Below are positions 1-9,700 of a stretch of 64,000 nt of DNA, in pieces. How positions within the stretch are numbered: position 1 is the first letter of the stretch; the number at the start of each line of letters is the position of its first letter. Under the pieces are notes generated by a model, which made no database searches, was not told the origin of the DNA, and saw nothing but the letters and a program-made list of their open reading frames with translations. Made by a program: the position numbers and the translations under genes. This DNA comes from CAYMOV01 sp964392085 (lineage in GTDB: Bacteria > Oederibacteriota > Muellerivitia > Muellerivitales > Muellerivitaceae), in assembly GCA_964392085.1 (NCBI GenBank), contig CAYMOV010000003.1, forward strand, positions 25,290 through 89,289, written 5' to 3'.

Positions 1-662
1 CCACGGTCTTGGGCGCAAACCCCGACATGGATTTCGTGGCCCATATCCACCAGCACCTCCTGGTCCCGAACCGCAAGGGGGCCCTCCACGCCGTGGCCAA
101 GGGTGAGACCCTGAAGTCGATCGCGGACGCCTACAAGGCCAAGGTCGAGGACCTCAAGAAGGAGAACTCGATCTCCTGGTGGCATGGGATACGGGAAGGC
201 GACGTCCTGTTCGTCGCGGACGTCAAGCCGGTGCGGATGAACGACAAGTGGCGGGCCTATTTCGGGAGTCGGGGCTTCTTTGGGATGCCCTTCGCCAGCT
301 GGGGCAGGGGCTGGTCCTCCAAGTTCGGGAAGCGTGTGGACCCCATTACCGGGCTCCAGGGCCGCCACCCGGGAGTGGATTTCAGGGCCAAGTTCGGCGT
401 CGATGTATTCGCCTCAGCCACGGGCCGGGTCATCTTCGCCGGGGTGGCGGGCGGCTACGGCAACCTGGTGCAGATCCGCCACAACAAGGAATACATCAGC
501 TATTACGGCCACTTGTCCAAGATCCTGGTGAAGCAGGGCCAGCACGTCCACCGGGGCCAGATCGTCGGCAAGGTGGGCGCCACGGGCCGCGTGACCGGCC
601 CGCACCTGCACTTCGAGATCCGCCGCTATGGAAAGCCGATCGATCCATTACCGTTGATGTAG
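1..662 (+). CDS. LysM domain / M23 family metallopeptidase, 5' partial
   Basis: Cell-wall hydrolase cut by the left edge: the frame is open to base 1, so the true start is upstream. The visible part begins with what looks like the tail of a LysM-type repeat (ANPDMDF ... HLLVPN). A LysM domain follows at about bases 85-230 (AVAKGETLKSIADAY ... REGDVLFV), then an M23 lysostaphin-type endopeptidase domain at about 340-650. The M23 zinc-site motifs are present: HPGVD, the YYGHLS histidine and a C-terminal HLHFE. LysM binds peptidoglycan and M23 domains cut peptide cross-links, so the protein probably acts in the periplasm on the cell wall. The upstream signal sequence cannot be seen. Family call is firm; the exact role (division, remodelling or activator-type EnvC/NlpD homologue) is not known. 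Confidence 0.9.
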   Translation, partial: TVLGANPDMDFVAHIHQHLLVPNRKGALHAVAKGETLKSIADAYKAKVEDLKKENSISWWHGIREGDVLFVADVKPVRMNDKWRAYFGSRGFFGMPFASWGRGWSSKFGKRVDPITGLQGRHPGVDFRAKFGVDVFASATGRVIFAGVAGGYGNLVQIRHNKEYISYYGHLSKILVKQGQHVHRGQIVGKVGATGRVTGPHLHFEIRRYGKPIDPLPLM

Positions 663-714
663 CGTACGAGGCCTGGGTAGTCCGCATTCGTCTGATGCTG
701 GTAGGATATTGCCC

Positions 715-3486
715 ATGGGTTATCCAACGAGTCCATCCAGAATCGTCATTCGATCCCTTTTGGGGTTCGCGCTTCTCCTGCTGACGATTTCCCCCGTCCG
801 AGCCTATTGGCACACCCTCAAGACCGAAAACTTCACCGTCTACTATCAAAAAGGCGACGAATGGCGGGCCAAGGAGTTCCTGAAGGCCCTGGAACACTAT
901 CGCCAAAAGGTGGAGGCCCTCACCGGCAACAAAAGGCGGCACGTCCAAGTGGCGCTCCAGGACATGGGGGGGCTGGTCAACGGCCTCACCGACCCCCTGA
1001 ACGAGGTGCTCCAGCTTTTCCTCTATCCCCCCCCCGCGAGGATGAACCTGACCGGCGAGGATTGGCCGGCCCTTCTGGCCACCCACGAATATACCCATGA
1101 GTTGAACCTCGACCTGTCCGGCGGGCTCCAGGGCCTGCTCTTCCGGTTAGGCGGAAACTCCCTCAACTTCAACCTGGCGAACCCGCCTTGGGCCGTCGAG
1201 GGCATCGCGGTTTATTCGGAGTCCCAGGCGTCCCCCTATAGCGGCCGGTTGAACGACGGGTTCATGGACGCCCAACTTTCGGCGGCGGCGAGGGATGGCG
1301 GTTTCCCGTCCTTGATGAAAGGCACCTTCGAGCCTTGGGAATACCCGGGCGGCACCCGATATATCGCCGGTGGGGGCTTCCACGGTTACCTGGCCAAGAC
1401 CTACGGCCAGGACAAGCTCACGGAATTCTATAAGCGCCACAGCTCGATCTTTGGCCAGTTCTTCTCACCGGTCTTCCCGACCCTGGGCATCGATCACGCG
1501 GCCCGAATGGCGTTCGGCAAATCCATCCCCGACCTTTGGCGGGATTGGCGAAAAGAAGAAGAGGGCTCTTTCAGGGATGATTCGGGTGAGGGGGAAGCCT
1601 TGACCCACCGGGGATGGGACATTGGGGATGTCAAGGTTTGGTGTGGCAAGGTTTACTTAGAACGAACCACCCCGGTGAAGACCACGGTCCACGGCGGATT
1701 CACTTTCAATGAGATCCAGGAAGTTGATCCGGTGACAAGGAAAATGCGGGTAGTTGCCTCAACCACCGCGCCCTTTGCGGGAGCCCTCAAATTCTCCGAT
1801 GGGAAACTTTATTACAGCGCCCAGGAATACAAGCGCGGCTATTCCAACACTACGGGTTTCGGCTATTGGTCCAGGCTCTATGAGAAGGACCTGAAGACCG
1901 GGCGGACCCGGTTCCTCTTCACCGACCAGTTCCGGGCCTATGAGCGACTGCCGGGAGGCGATTGGATCTACAGCCGGGACCGGAGCGACGCCTTCGGCAG
2001 CGTGATCCTGCGCTGGAGCCCCGTGAACGGGAAAAGCCGGGAGCTTTTTAGGACCGACCTCCTCGTGGACGAGATGGTGGGGGATGGGGACCGGTTGGTC
2101 GCCACGGCCCAAGGGGCTTGGGAAAACTACGGGGTCTATTCGTTCGACTTGGACATGAAAACCCTTAAACCCCTGGTGCGGACGCCCTTCTTGCAACGAG
2201 TGGACGGGCTGTACGGCGACCAGGTGCTCTTCACGGCCAACTACGAAAAGCGATTTTCGGTTTATGAGGTTGACCTGAAAAGCCGGAGGGTTTCCCGATT
2301 GACCCAAGGCCCCTTTGCCTCCACGCCCGCCTTGGATGAAAAAGGCGGGATGCTTTATTACTCGGGGTTGACCGCCCGTGGGAACGACTTATTCCGTCTC
2401 AAACAGGACCCGCAGGCCTTTCGTCTCCCGAACGACAAGGCGATGATTCCACCCGTTTATGAACTCCAGGATTCCGACATCCGTCATGGGGGCTACGGTG
2501 ACAACCTGGCGAGGTTGGCGCCGAGGATCCTCCACATCCCCTATTACTACGACGTGCCGGGTGAACATTCGGCGGGGATCGCCCTGGCGGGGGGCGACGC
2601 GGTCTACGACCTGCCGGCCTACACTATTCTGGCGGGTTGGGACATCGCGCGGAAGCGGCCCATGTCGTCCTTCGCGGCGGTGAACCAGTTCGCCTTCCTC
2701 CAATACGCCGACGCCTTCGACCAACGGTTCCTCCAAGGCGAACTTTTCTACCCCCTGGCGCTCCAACTCAATCCGGGCCTGTCGACCTGGTGGATGGGGC
2801 TTCGGTGGAACCTCCATGAGCGATTCGCCCGACGGGAATGGAGCCCCTACAGCAGTCTCGGGTTCCATTGGGCCGGTTCGGAGTGGGGCCTTTCCTTCCA
2901 AAGCCCCATGGAAAGGGAAAGCTGGGGTTCCCTGGTGAACCGGACGGGTCTTTACGCGGACCTGACATGGCGCCAATACCTGAAGGGGAGTGAGTTCCGT
3001 GTTTGGGGCCGATGGCTGGAGGACCGAGACAACCCGGACCTGCCGTTCCTCCAATTGCGGGGATACCAAGGGGAATTGCCTTCGCGGGAGGGGGAGCAGG
3101 GCAATTTGGATTTTTCCGCCCCGATCCTCAAGATCCGGCAAGGCTTGTGGAATCCATGCCTCTACGCGGAGGATCTGGTCCTGGACCTATTCACCGACCG
3201 GGCCTGGGGAAACGAAAGGCAGATCCAATGGTCCTACGGGGCGGAACTTCACTTGGAAACCAGTGTGACGACCGCCGCGGTCCCCCTCGACCTGGGTTTG
3301 CGCTTTGCCGAAACAAGGGAGAAGGATTGGGAGTTGGTGGCCCTGGTTTCCTATAACTTCAACCTGGGGATCGGATCCCAAGCGAAAGGCCCACCCTCCG
3401 AGGACCTCCAACGGCGGATGGCCCACCCCTGGGTCTCCCAACCCTCCGTGCCGATGCCGGTGGGTTATTGGGGCCAACGACAATAA
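715..3486 (+). CDS. Secreted MA-type zinc metallopeptidase with beta-propeller and barrel-like C terminus
   Basis: 923 residues from ATG 715; an in-frame TTG two codons upstream is less likely. Residues 1-30 form a signal peptide ending SPVRA. A gluzincin active site is visible: HEYTH at 124-128 and the downstream glutamate in WAVEGIAVY at about 162, as in peptidase MA-like domains. The middle, about 280-590, has repeated blades ending in patterns such as KLYYSAQ, DWIYSRD and MLYYSGL, typical of TolB/PD40-like propellers. The last ~300 residues alternate aromatic and polar residues (WWMGLRWNL, YADLTWRQY) and end in YNFNLG before a short tail, as outer-membrane barrels do. I infer a surface-anchored protease or protease-like protein. 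The substrate is unknown. It stands alone between the M23 gene and the kor operon. Confidence 0.75.
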   Translation: MGYPTSPSRIVIRSLLGFALLLLTISPVRAYWHTLKTENFTVYYQKGDEWRAKEFLKALEHYRQKVEALTGNKRRHVQVALQDMGGLVNGLTDPLNEVLQLFLYPPPARMNLTGEDWPALLATHEYTHELNLDLSGGLQGLLFRLGGNSLNFNLANPPWAVEGIAVYSESQASPYSGRLNDGFMDAQLSAAARDGGFPSLMKGTFEPWEYPGGTRYIAGGGFHGYLAKTYGQDKLTEFYKRHSSIFGQFFSPVFPTLGIDHAARMAFGKSIPDLWRDWRKEEEGSFRDDSGEGEALTHRGWDIGDVKVWCGKVYLERTTPVKTTVHGGFTFNEIQEVDPVTRKMRVVASTTAPFAGALKFSDGKLYYSAQEYKRGYSNTTGFGYWSRLYEKDLKTGRTRFLFTDQFRAYERLPGGDWIYSRDRSDAFGSVILRWSPVNGKSRELFRTDLLVDEMVGDGDRLVATAQGAWENYGVYSFDLDMKTLKPLVRTPFLQRVDGLYGDQVLFTANYEKRFSVYEVDLKSRRVSRLTQGPFASTPALDEKGGMLYYSGLTARGNDLFRLKQDPQAFRLPNDKAMIPPVYELQDSDIRHGGYGDNLARLAPRILHIPYYYDVPGEHSAGIALAGGDAVYDLPAYTILAGWDIARKRPMSSFAAVNQFAFLQYADAFDQRFLQGELFYPLALQLNPGLSTWWMGLRWNLHERFARREWSPYSSLGFHWAGSEWGLSFQSPMERESWGSLVNRTGLYADLTWRQYLKGSEFRVWGRWLEDRDNPDLPFLQLRGYQGELPSREGEQGNLDFSAPILKIRQGLWNPCLYAEDLVLDLFTDRAWGNERQIQWSYGAELHLETSVTTAAVPLDLGLRFAETREKDWELVALVSYNFNLGIGSQAKGPPSEDLQRRMAHPWVSQPSVPMPVGYWGQRQ

Positions 3487-3500
3487 GCAACGGCGATCTC

Positions 3501-3580
3501 ACCACGGAGGGCACGGGGAAAGAAATGGCTCAAGTCATCCAGACCCATCGTTCCTCCGTGAACTCCGGTTTCCCCGTGGT
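3501..3580. repeat. Imperfect palindromic ACCACGG-type intergenic repeat
   Basis: The gap 3487-3695 holds a left arm at 3501-3521 (ACCACGGAGGGCACGGGG...) and a partly complementary right arm at 3551-3580 (...TTTCCCCGTGGT). The word pattern is the same as in the elements at 51.56 and 58.1 kb. No gene is visible in the gap. Confidence 0.55.
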
Positions 3581-3695
3581 TCAAGTTTAAGTGGTTTATC
3601 TTTTGCTTTTAGGGCGTTTAAGGATTCGGTGGGTGTTCTAAGTCATATTTGGCCAACATGAGGTTTGTCATACTGTCCCCACTTCCGGGGGAACC

Positions 3696-3950
3696 ATGGT
3701 GAAGAAAGTCGGCAAAGTCGAGGTCGAATTCCAGCGCTGCAAAGCCTGCGGCCTTTGCGTCCATTATTGCCCCCAAGGCTGTTTCGCCCTTGGGACCGAG
3801 CTGAACCATCTGGGGGCGGCCCCGGTCCGGTTCCAGGAAGAGCCTGTCTGCACGGCCTGCGGAATCTGCGCGGTCGTTTGCCCCGACCTGGCCCTCCAGG
3901 TCTGGAAACTCCAGGACGCCAAACCCGTCGCCGCGAAGACCCTGCGATGA
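3696..3950 (+). CDS. korD: 4Fe-4S ferredoxin, delta subunit of 2-oxoacid:ferredoxin oxidoreductase
   Basis: 84 residues with two 4Fe-4S motifs, CKACGLCVHYCP and CTACGICAVVCP, which carry electrons from the oxidoreductase core to a soluble ferredoxin. The ATG at 3696 is the first good start; the stop overlaps the start of the alpha-subunit gene as ATGA (3947-3950), so the two are translationally coupled. Together with the next three genes it forms the delta-alpha-beta-gamma set known for KOR/VOR-type enzymes. Assignment to the KOR branch rather than VOR is from overall resemblance, not from a specific residue. Confidence 0.88.
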   Translation: MVKKVGKVEVEFQRCKACGLCVHYCPQGCFALGTELNHLGAAPVRFQEEPVCTACGICAVVCPDLALQVWKLQDAKPVAAKTLR

Positions 3951-5008
3951 ACCGGGTCCTCTTCAAGGGCAACGAAGTCATCACCGAGGCGGCGATCGCC
4001 GCCGGGTGCCGCTTTTACGCCGGTTACCCCATCACCCCCCAGAATGAGATCACCGCCTCCATGGCCCGCCGCATGCCCGAATCGGGCGGGGTCTTCATGC
4101 AGGCCGAGAGCGAAATCGCGGCCATCAACCTCTGCTTCGGCGCCGCCGTGGCCGGGACGAGGGCCATGACCTCCACCTCCTCACCCGGGTTCAGCCTCAT
4201 GCAGGAAGCCATCTCCTTCCTGGCCGGTTGCGAGATTTCCTGCGTGATCGCCAACGTCATGCGTGGGGGCCCGGGCCTCGGCAACATCCAACCCTCCCAG
4301 GCCGATTATTTCCAGGCCGTGAAGGGCGGGGGACACGGGGATTACCACAACCTGGTCCTAGCGCCCTTCAGCGTCGAGGAAGCCTATGCCATGACCCTCC
4401 TGGCCTTTGAGCTGGCGGACCGTTACCGCAACCCGGTCATCCTTTTGGCCGACGGCATGTTGGGCCAGTTGATGGAACCTGTGGATTTGGAGTTGGGGCC
4501 CCCGGCTTCCTTCCCGACGCGAGACTGGAAGCTGGACGGCGCCCAGGGCCGCAAGCCCCGATCCATCAAGTCGCTCTTGATGAACGACGGTGTGTTGGAA
4601 AAGCACAATTACCACTTGGCGGCAAAGTACCGGACCATGCAGAAGGAGGTCCGGTGGGAGATCGACCGGCAGGAGGGGTCCGAACTGCTGGTGGTGGCCT
4701 ATGGATCCTCTGCCCGCGCGGCGAAGGCCGCCGTCCGGGAGGCGCGGGCCCAGGGCCTCAAGGTCGATTGGTTCCGCCCCAGGACCCTCTGGCCGTTTCC
4801 CTCGGAAGCCCTGAAGGATGCCGCCCGGCGATCTGGGCGGGTTCTCACCGTCGAGATGAGCCTGGGCCAGATGGTGGAGGACGTCAAGCTGGCCGTGGCG
4901 GGAGGGACGCCCGTGGACTTCTTCGGCAGGCCCGGCGGCGCCGTGCCCACCCCCGCGGAAATCCTGGCCGCGATCCGGCAATCCCTTTCCCGCAGGACGA
5001 CCGTATGA
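3947..5008 (+). CDS. korA: 2-oxoacid:ferredoxin oxidoreductase, alpha subunit (KorA-like)
   Basis: 353 residues from ATG 3947, inside the stop of the ferredoxin gene; the longer in-frame extension upstream is only a shadow of korD. The family's YPITPQNE motif is at residues 27-34, in the domain that contributes to the TPP site (PYR domain), and GGPGLGNIQPSQADYF follows. The C-terminal third is the transketolase-C-like domain. With the beta subunit it binds TPP and oxidatively decarboxylates a 2-oxoacid with CoA to acyl-CoA, reducing ferredoxin. 2-Oxoglutarate is the likely substrate by similarity, but branched-chain 2-oxoacids cannot be excluded. The stop overlaps korB as ATGA. Confidence 0.88.
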   Translation: MNRVLFKGNEVITEAAIAAGCRFYAGYPITPQNEITASMARRMPESGGVFMQAESEIAAINLCFGAAVAGTRAMTSTSSPGFSLMQEAISFLAGCEISCVIANVMRGGPGLGNIQPSQADYFQAVKGGGHGDYHNLVLAPFSVEEAYAMTLLAFELADRYRNPVILLADGMLGQLMEPVDLELGPPASFPTRDWKLDGAQGRKPRSIKSLLMNDGVLEKHNYHLAAKYRTMQKEVRWEIDRQEGSELLVVAYGSSARAAKAAVREARAQGLKVDWFRPRTLWPFPSEALKDAARRSGRVLTVEMSLGQMVEDVKLAVAGGTPVDFFGRPGGAVPTPAEILAAIRQSLSRRTTV

Positions 5009-5739
5009 AACTCGCGAACCCCCGCCCCGAGGCCCTGACCGAGTTTCCCAACATCTACTGTCCCGGTTGCGGCCACGGCCTGGCCCACCGCCTGGTGGCC
5101 GAGGTGATCGATGAACTGGGGGTGCGCGAGAGGACCGTGGGCGTGGCGCCGGTCGGTTGCGCGGTCTTCGCCTACGACTATTGGAATTTCGACGTGACCG
5201 AGGCGCCCCACGGCCGCACCCCCTGTGTGGCCACTGGCATCAAGCGGGTCCTGCCGGACCGGGTGGTTTTCAGCTACCAGGGCGACGGGGACCTGGCCTC
5301 CATCGGCATGGGGGAGATCATCCATACCGCCAACCGGGGTGAGAACCTGACGGTGGTGTTCATCAACAACGCCAACTACGGCATGACGGGCGGCCAGCTG
5401 GCCCCCACCACCCCCTTGGGCATGAAGACCACGACCACCCCGGCCGGCCGGTCGGAGTCGGATGGGAGGCCCATCCGGATCCCCGAGCTCCTGAACGCCC
5501 TGGACGCGCCGGTCTACCTCGACCGCCAGTCCCTCCATGACCCCGTCCATATCCGGCGGGCCAAAGCGTCCCTGAAGAAGGCCTTCCAGGCCCAATTGGA
5601 CGACAAAGGTTTCTCGCTGGTGGAACTGCTGTCGGCCTGCCCCTCCAACTGGGCGATGACGCCCCCGGACGCGATGAAGTGGATCGGGACGGAGCTGGTG
5701 AAAACCTTTCCGCTGGGGATCGTCCGCGACCGCACATAA
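5005..5739 (+). CDS. korB: 2-oxoacid:ferredoxin oxidoreductase, beta subunit (KorB-like)
   Basis: 244 residues from ATG 5005, overlapping korA by four bases. CPGCGHG at 19-25 supplies cysteines for the proximal 4Fe-4S cluster, and the TPP/Mg motif is seen as GDGDLAS at 93-99 with NNANYG at 121-126. This is the pyrophosphate-binding partner of korA. The usual KorB length is about 250-290, so it is complete and on the short side. The next subunit, korC, follows after a 143-base gap that contains intergenic repeats, which is unusual inside such a compact operon. Confidence 0.88.
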   Translation: MKLANPRPEALTEFPNIYCPGCGHGLAHRLVAEVIDELGVRERTVGVAPVGCAVFAYDYWNFDVTEAPHGRTPCVATGIKRVLPDRVVFSYQGDGDLASIGMGEIIHTANRGENLTVVFINNANYGMTGGQLAPTTPLGMKTTTTPAGRSESDGRPIRIPELLNALDAPVYLDRQSLHDPVHIRRAKASLKKAFQAQLDDKGFSLVELLSACPSNWAMTPPDAMKWIGTELVKTFPLGIVRDRT

Positions 5740-5744
5740 CGACG

Positions 5745-5765
5745 GCGGATGGCGGATAGCGGATG
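5745..5765. repeat. Three tandem GCGGATR heptamers
   Basis: GCGGATG, GCGGATA and GCGGATG follow one another exactly at 5745-5751, 5752-5758 and 5759-5765, just after the korB stop. Related words occur in an inverted arrangement at 62195-62276. Confidence 0.6.
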
Positions 5766-5820
5766 GCAAAAGCAAAACGGGTTCTGTTTGGGCATTCCCC
5801 TTGGTGTTCTTGGTGAACCC

Positions 5821-5850
5821 GTTTACGCCCTCAGACGAAGTCTGACGGGT
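5821..5850. repeat. REP-like hairpin, copy 1
   Basis: A 30-base unit beginning GTTTACGCCCTCAG folds as TCAGAC-GAA-GTCTGA with flanking CCC/GGG pairing. A copy with 27 of 30 identical bases lies in opposite orientation at 10359-10388. It sits between korB and korC, only about 20 bases before the korC ribosome-binding site. Confidence 0.6.
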
Positions 5851-5882
5851 GGTGGTGAAAAGTTCTGTTTGGGAGTTTTACT

Positions 5883-6431
5883 TTGATCGAGGAATTTCAC
5901 TTCAGGGGTTCCGGCGGGCAGGGCATCCTGCTCATGGGCCTCGTATTGGCCCACGCGGCCCTGGAGGAGGGCCTGCACCTGTCCTGGATCCCCTCCTATG
6001 GCGCCGAGCGTCGGGGTGGGACGTCCTTTTGCGCCGTCTCGGTCTCCGACCGACCGGTGGATTGCCCGGTCACCGACCAACCCAACCTCCTTTTCGCCAT
6101 GGATCCCCGCGCCGCGAGAACCTACGCCATCCGGTTGCGTCCGGACGACATCCTGGTCTACAACGCCACCCTGGTCACGGATCCCCCGAAAGGCCCTTTC
6201 CGGTCCATCGGGGTGGAGGCCAGTCGAATCGCCAACGAGGCGGGACTCAAGGCCGCCGCCAACATGGCTGCCCTCGGCGCGGTCCTGGCGGTGATGCCGG
6301 TGGTCAGCCTCGTGTCGGTGGCCGCGGCCCTACCCACGGCCCTGGGCGCCCGTAAAAGCCACCTAGTCGCGGGCAACCTGAAGGTCTTCGAGACGGGTTT
6401 CCAGTCCGTCCAAGCCGCGGTCGCCCAGTAG
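5883..6431 (+). CDS. korC: 2-oxoacid:ferredoxin oxidoreductase, gamma subunit (KorC-like)
   Basis: 182 residues starting at TTG 5883, chosen because GGGAG at 5871-5875 is well spaced and the family's N-terminal FRGSGGQGI motif follows within a few residues. SYGAERRGGTS is the second conserved block of the POR/KOR gamma domain. The gamma subunit completes the alpha-beta-gamma-delta enzyme and is thought to help CoA binding and cluster packing. It is separated from korB by a repeat-rich gap of 143 bases but stays in the same orientation and order, so it probably still belongs to the operon. Confidence 0.87.
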   Translation: MIEEFHFRGSGGQGILLMGLVLAHAALEEGLHLSWIPSYGAERRGGTSFCAVSVSDRPVDCPVTDQPNLLFAMDPRAARTYAIRLRPDDILVYNATLVTDPPKGPFRSIGVEASRIANEAGLKAAANMAALGAVLAVMPVVSLVSVAAALPTALGARKSHLVAGNLKVFETGFQSVQAAVAQ

Positions 6432-6488
6432 CCTTTTTGGGTCGTTTCATTCGCTTAAAAATATGATTTGGATCCCAGTTTCCTTAAT

Positions 6489-6656
6489 CTCAACCAGATG
6501 GAGCTTTTCGCGGGGGGGTACACACCCAGTCCATGCATCGAACCTGGGGCACATGCCCCAGGCAATAGGGGATTGGGTCGCCCTCACCTCATGGCTCAGG
6601 TGTTGCCTGAGCTTCAAAAACCGAGGTGACGGGCAGGGGGAACGCCCTGTGAGAGT
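6489..6656. other. Palindrome-rich element, possible structured RNA or small mobile element (long copy)
   Basis: Between korC and the next gene, the gap of 364 bases holds several nested stems. ACCCAGTCC (6524-6532) pairs with GGATTGGGT (6570-6578) around a perfect CCTGGGGC/GCCCCAGG hairpin (6543-6562). GCCC-TCACCTC (6580-6590) pairs with GAGGTGA-C-GGGC (6623-6634) around GCTCAGG/CCTGAGC (6594-6612). CAGGG/CCCTG (6634-6649) follows. Three blocks, CTCAACCAG (6489-6497), TTCGCGGGGGGGTACACA (6507-6524) and GCCCTGTGAGAGT (6644-6656), recur on the opposite strand at 60690-60746. No protein gene is convincing here. I do not recognise a known RNA family. Confidence 0.45.
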
Positions 6657-6684
6657 GCGTATTTAAGGTCCCCATTTGGCTACC

Positions 6685-6712
6685 TTGCAAACCTCCTTTG
6701 TATTCCTGTAAT
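6685..6712 (+). promoter_or_regulatory. Candidate sigma70-type promoter for the IOR gene
   Basis: TTGCAA (6685-6690), a 16-base spacer and TGTAAT (6707-6712) lie about 85 bases before the preferred start at 6796. Pattern match only. Confidence 0.4.
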
Positions 6713-6795
6713 CTGGCCACCAGTCACCCACAAATTCGTGGACTTTACAAAACACCGGAATGGGTCCCCTTGGGCCCGTCCCCGTTGAGGTTTGC

Positions 6796-9700
6796 ATGGA
6801 TCCCCGTTTTCTCAAGGGCGAAGGCTCTGAGAACTTCACCGGAAATGAATTGCTCCTGAAGGGCGCCCTGGAAGCCGGGGTGGCCCTCCTGACCGGTTAC
6901 CCGGGGTCCCCCGTGGCCGACGTGTTCGATTCGGCCTCCCAAAGCGCGGCCTACCTGCGGGAGCGGGGGATGCTGGCCCAACTGGCCAACAATGAGGCCC
7001 TGGCGGCGGCGCGGCTCCACGGCTCCCAATTGGCCGGGGTCAGGGCTTTGGCGGTCTTCAAGTCCGTGGGCTTCCACGTGGCGGCCGACGCCTTGGTCAC
7101 TGCCTCCATGGCCAAGCACGGCCACCAGGGCGGCGCCCTGGTGGTGGTGGGCGACGACCCCTGGAGCGATACGACCCAGGCCCCGGTGGATTCCCGTCGG
7201 CTTTCGGACCACCTTTTCCTCCCGGTGCTGGAGCCCTCCACCTACCAGGAAGTGAAGGACTGGATCGACCTCGGGTTCCAACTCTCCGAGGCCTCGGACC
7301 TCTACCTGACCTTCCTCCTGATCACCTACCTGGCCGAAGGCGGCGGAACGGTGGATGTGAAGCCGAACCGCAAGCCCCAGGGCGCCAGCACCCTGAACAA
7401 GATCGTCCTCGACCCTGCGACCTTCGACCCTTCCCAATCGGTGATGCTGCCGCCCTACACGGCGCCCATGGAGGAAACGGCCCTGAAAGTGAAGTTCCCG
7501 GCCTTGTTGGAGGCCGCCCGAAAGCTGGGCCTCAACCGCCTGATCCCCGGCACCGGCAAGGGCGGCCCGGTCTTCGTGACGGCTGGCGCCTCCTACACTT
7601 ACCTCGTGGAGGCCCTCCGGCAATTCGACCTGGAGGACCGTTTCCCGATCCTCAAGCTCGGCTTGACCTATCCGGTGGATCCCCAGGCCGTCGCGCTGGC
7701 CCTCGCCCATTCCGACACGCTGATCGTGGTGGAGGAGAAGCGCCGGTTCATCGAGAGCCAGGTCCGGGACATCGTGACCGAGCTTCGGCAGGCCGGGAAG
7801 GCCCCGACGGACGCGGCGGTCTGGGGCAAGACTTTCCCGGCGGGCCTCGCCGGCTTCCCGATGGAACGCGGGCTGAACCCGGCGCTGGTCATGAAGACCC
7901 TGGCGCCATTGCTCGAGCGATACGAGGCCGCCACCCCCAAGGTCCGCGAGAAGGTCACCATGCTGGAGGAACTGGGCCTCTTCGAGGTGGCCATCCCGGC
8001 CCGGACCGCCACCTTCTGCCCCGGTTGCCCACACCGCGACACCTCCTCCGTATTCCTCGAACTGGTCCAGGACCTCGCCGACCCGGGTTACATGAGGAGG
8101 AACCACCAGGCCGAGCCCGTGAAGGTCCTCTTCCACGGCGACGCGGGCTGTTACTCCATGCTCTTTATGCCGCCCAACGGCCCCCTGATGAACAACTACA
8201 TCGGCATGGGTTTCTCGCCCGGCACCGGGGCGGGCCTGTCGCCCTTCGCTTCAAATAAGGCCGTGGCGTTCCTGGGGGATTCCACGTTCTTCCACTCGGG
8301 CATCTCGGGGATGTCGGACGCCCTCAAGAACAACCAGGACATCCTGTTCGTCCTTCTCGACAATAAGACCACCGCCATGACGGGGCACCAGCCCCACGCC
8401 GGAATGGACCGCGACCTCATGGGCAACCTCACCTTCGCCCAGGACATCGAGAAGGCCCTCCAGGGCCTGTCGGAAGGCCAGGAAGTCACCGTGGCCCGGG
8501 TGAACCCCGAGGACCGCAAGGCCTACCGGGAACTGCTGGAAAAGCTGGTGCTGGAGGACGGGGTCAAGTTCGTGGTGGCCGACAAGGAATGCGGCATCAC
8601 CTACCACCGCCGACTGAGGCGGGAGCGGGGCAAGGAACTCAAGGAAGTGGGTTATCTCCGAAAGGAAGTCCGCATCGGCGTGAGCCAGGACACCTGCGAG
8701 TTCTGCCTGGAGTGCACCCGATTGACCGGATGCCCCGGCCTCACGATCGAGCCGACCCTTTACGGCCCCAAGATGGCCACGGACCTTTCCACCTGTGTGA
8801 CCGACGGGGCCTGCGCCCGGGTGAAGGCCTGCCCGGCATTCGAGGAAGTCACCATCGAGCGGAGCTCCAAGCCCCCGAAACCCGCGTTGCCCGACGCCTC
8901 GGGCCTGCCCCAACCGGCCCTGTTTTCGTTCAAGGGTGACTGGCGCTGCCACATCGCGGGCGTGGGGGGCATGGGCATCGGGGCCTCCACGGCCATCCTC
9001 GTGCGGGCCGCGACCCACCAAGGGCTGTTCGTCACGTTCTGCGACAAGAAGGGCATCGCGATCCGGAACGGCGGGGTCTATTCCCAGATCACCCTGAGCG
9101 ACCGGCGTCGGATCGTCTCGCCCCTCATGGCCCAGGGCCAGGCCGACCTGCTCCTCGGCCTCGACAACCTGGAGGCGGCCCGTGGCCTCGACCCGCGATT
9201 AACCTTCCGGGTGGGATCCAAGGACCGTACCCACAGCCTGGTCAATACCGGCAAGATGCCCACGATCCGCACCCTCATGGGACAGGAGGATTTCTCCCCG
9301 GCCTTCCTGGGGGAAATCTTCAAGAAATACACCCTCGATTATTTCGGCGCCGACCTGTCCCACATCAGCCAAGACCTGATGGGCAACAAGCTCTACGTGA
9401 ACGTCATGATGTTGGGCGTGGCCTTCCAGAAGGGGTTCCTACCCCTATCCCTCGCGAACTTGGAAATGGCCATCGGGGAGAATTTCAGGGGCTCCGAGGG
9501 CGAGGCGAACCTCAAGGCGTTCCACCTGGGCCGGGACGTGGCGGCCCATCCCGAGGCCTACCAGGCCGAGGTGAGGGAGGATTGGAAGGCCCTTGCCGAC
9601 CGCAAGGCGAAGGACCTCGGGGGAAGGGGCAAGGCTTACCGGGCCCTCCTCTCCCAATTCGAGCAGGCCTGGAATGGCGAGGCGGAATTCCTAAAGGATG

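Noticed and set aside
6463..6666. 67-residue + strand open frame in the korC-IOR gap
   Set aside because: It runs through the palindrome-rich element with no ribosome site; the stems explain the sequence better than coding.
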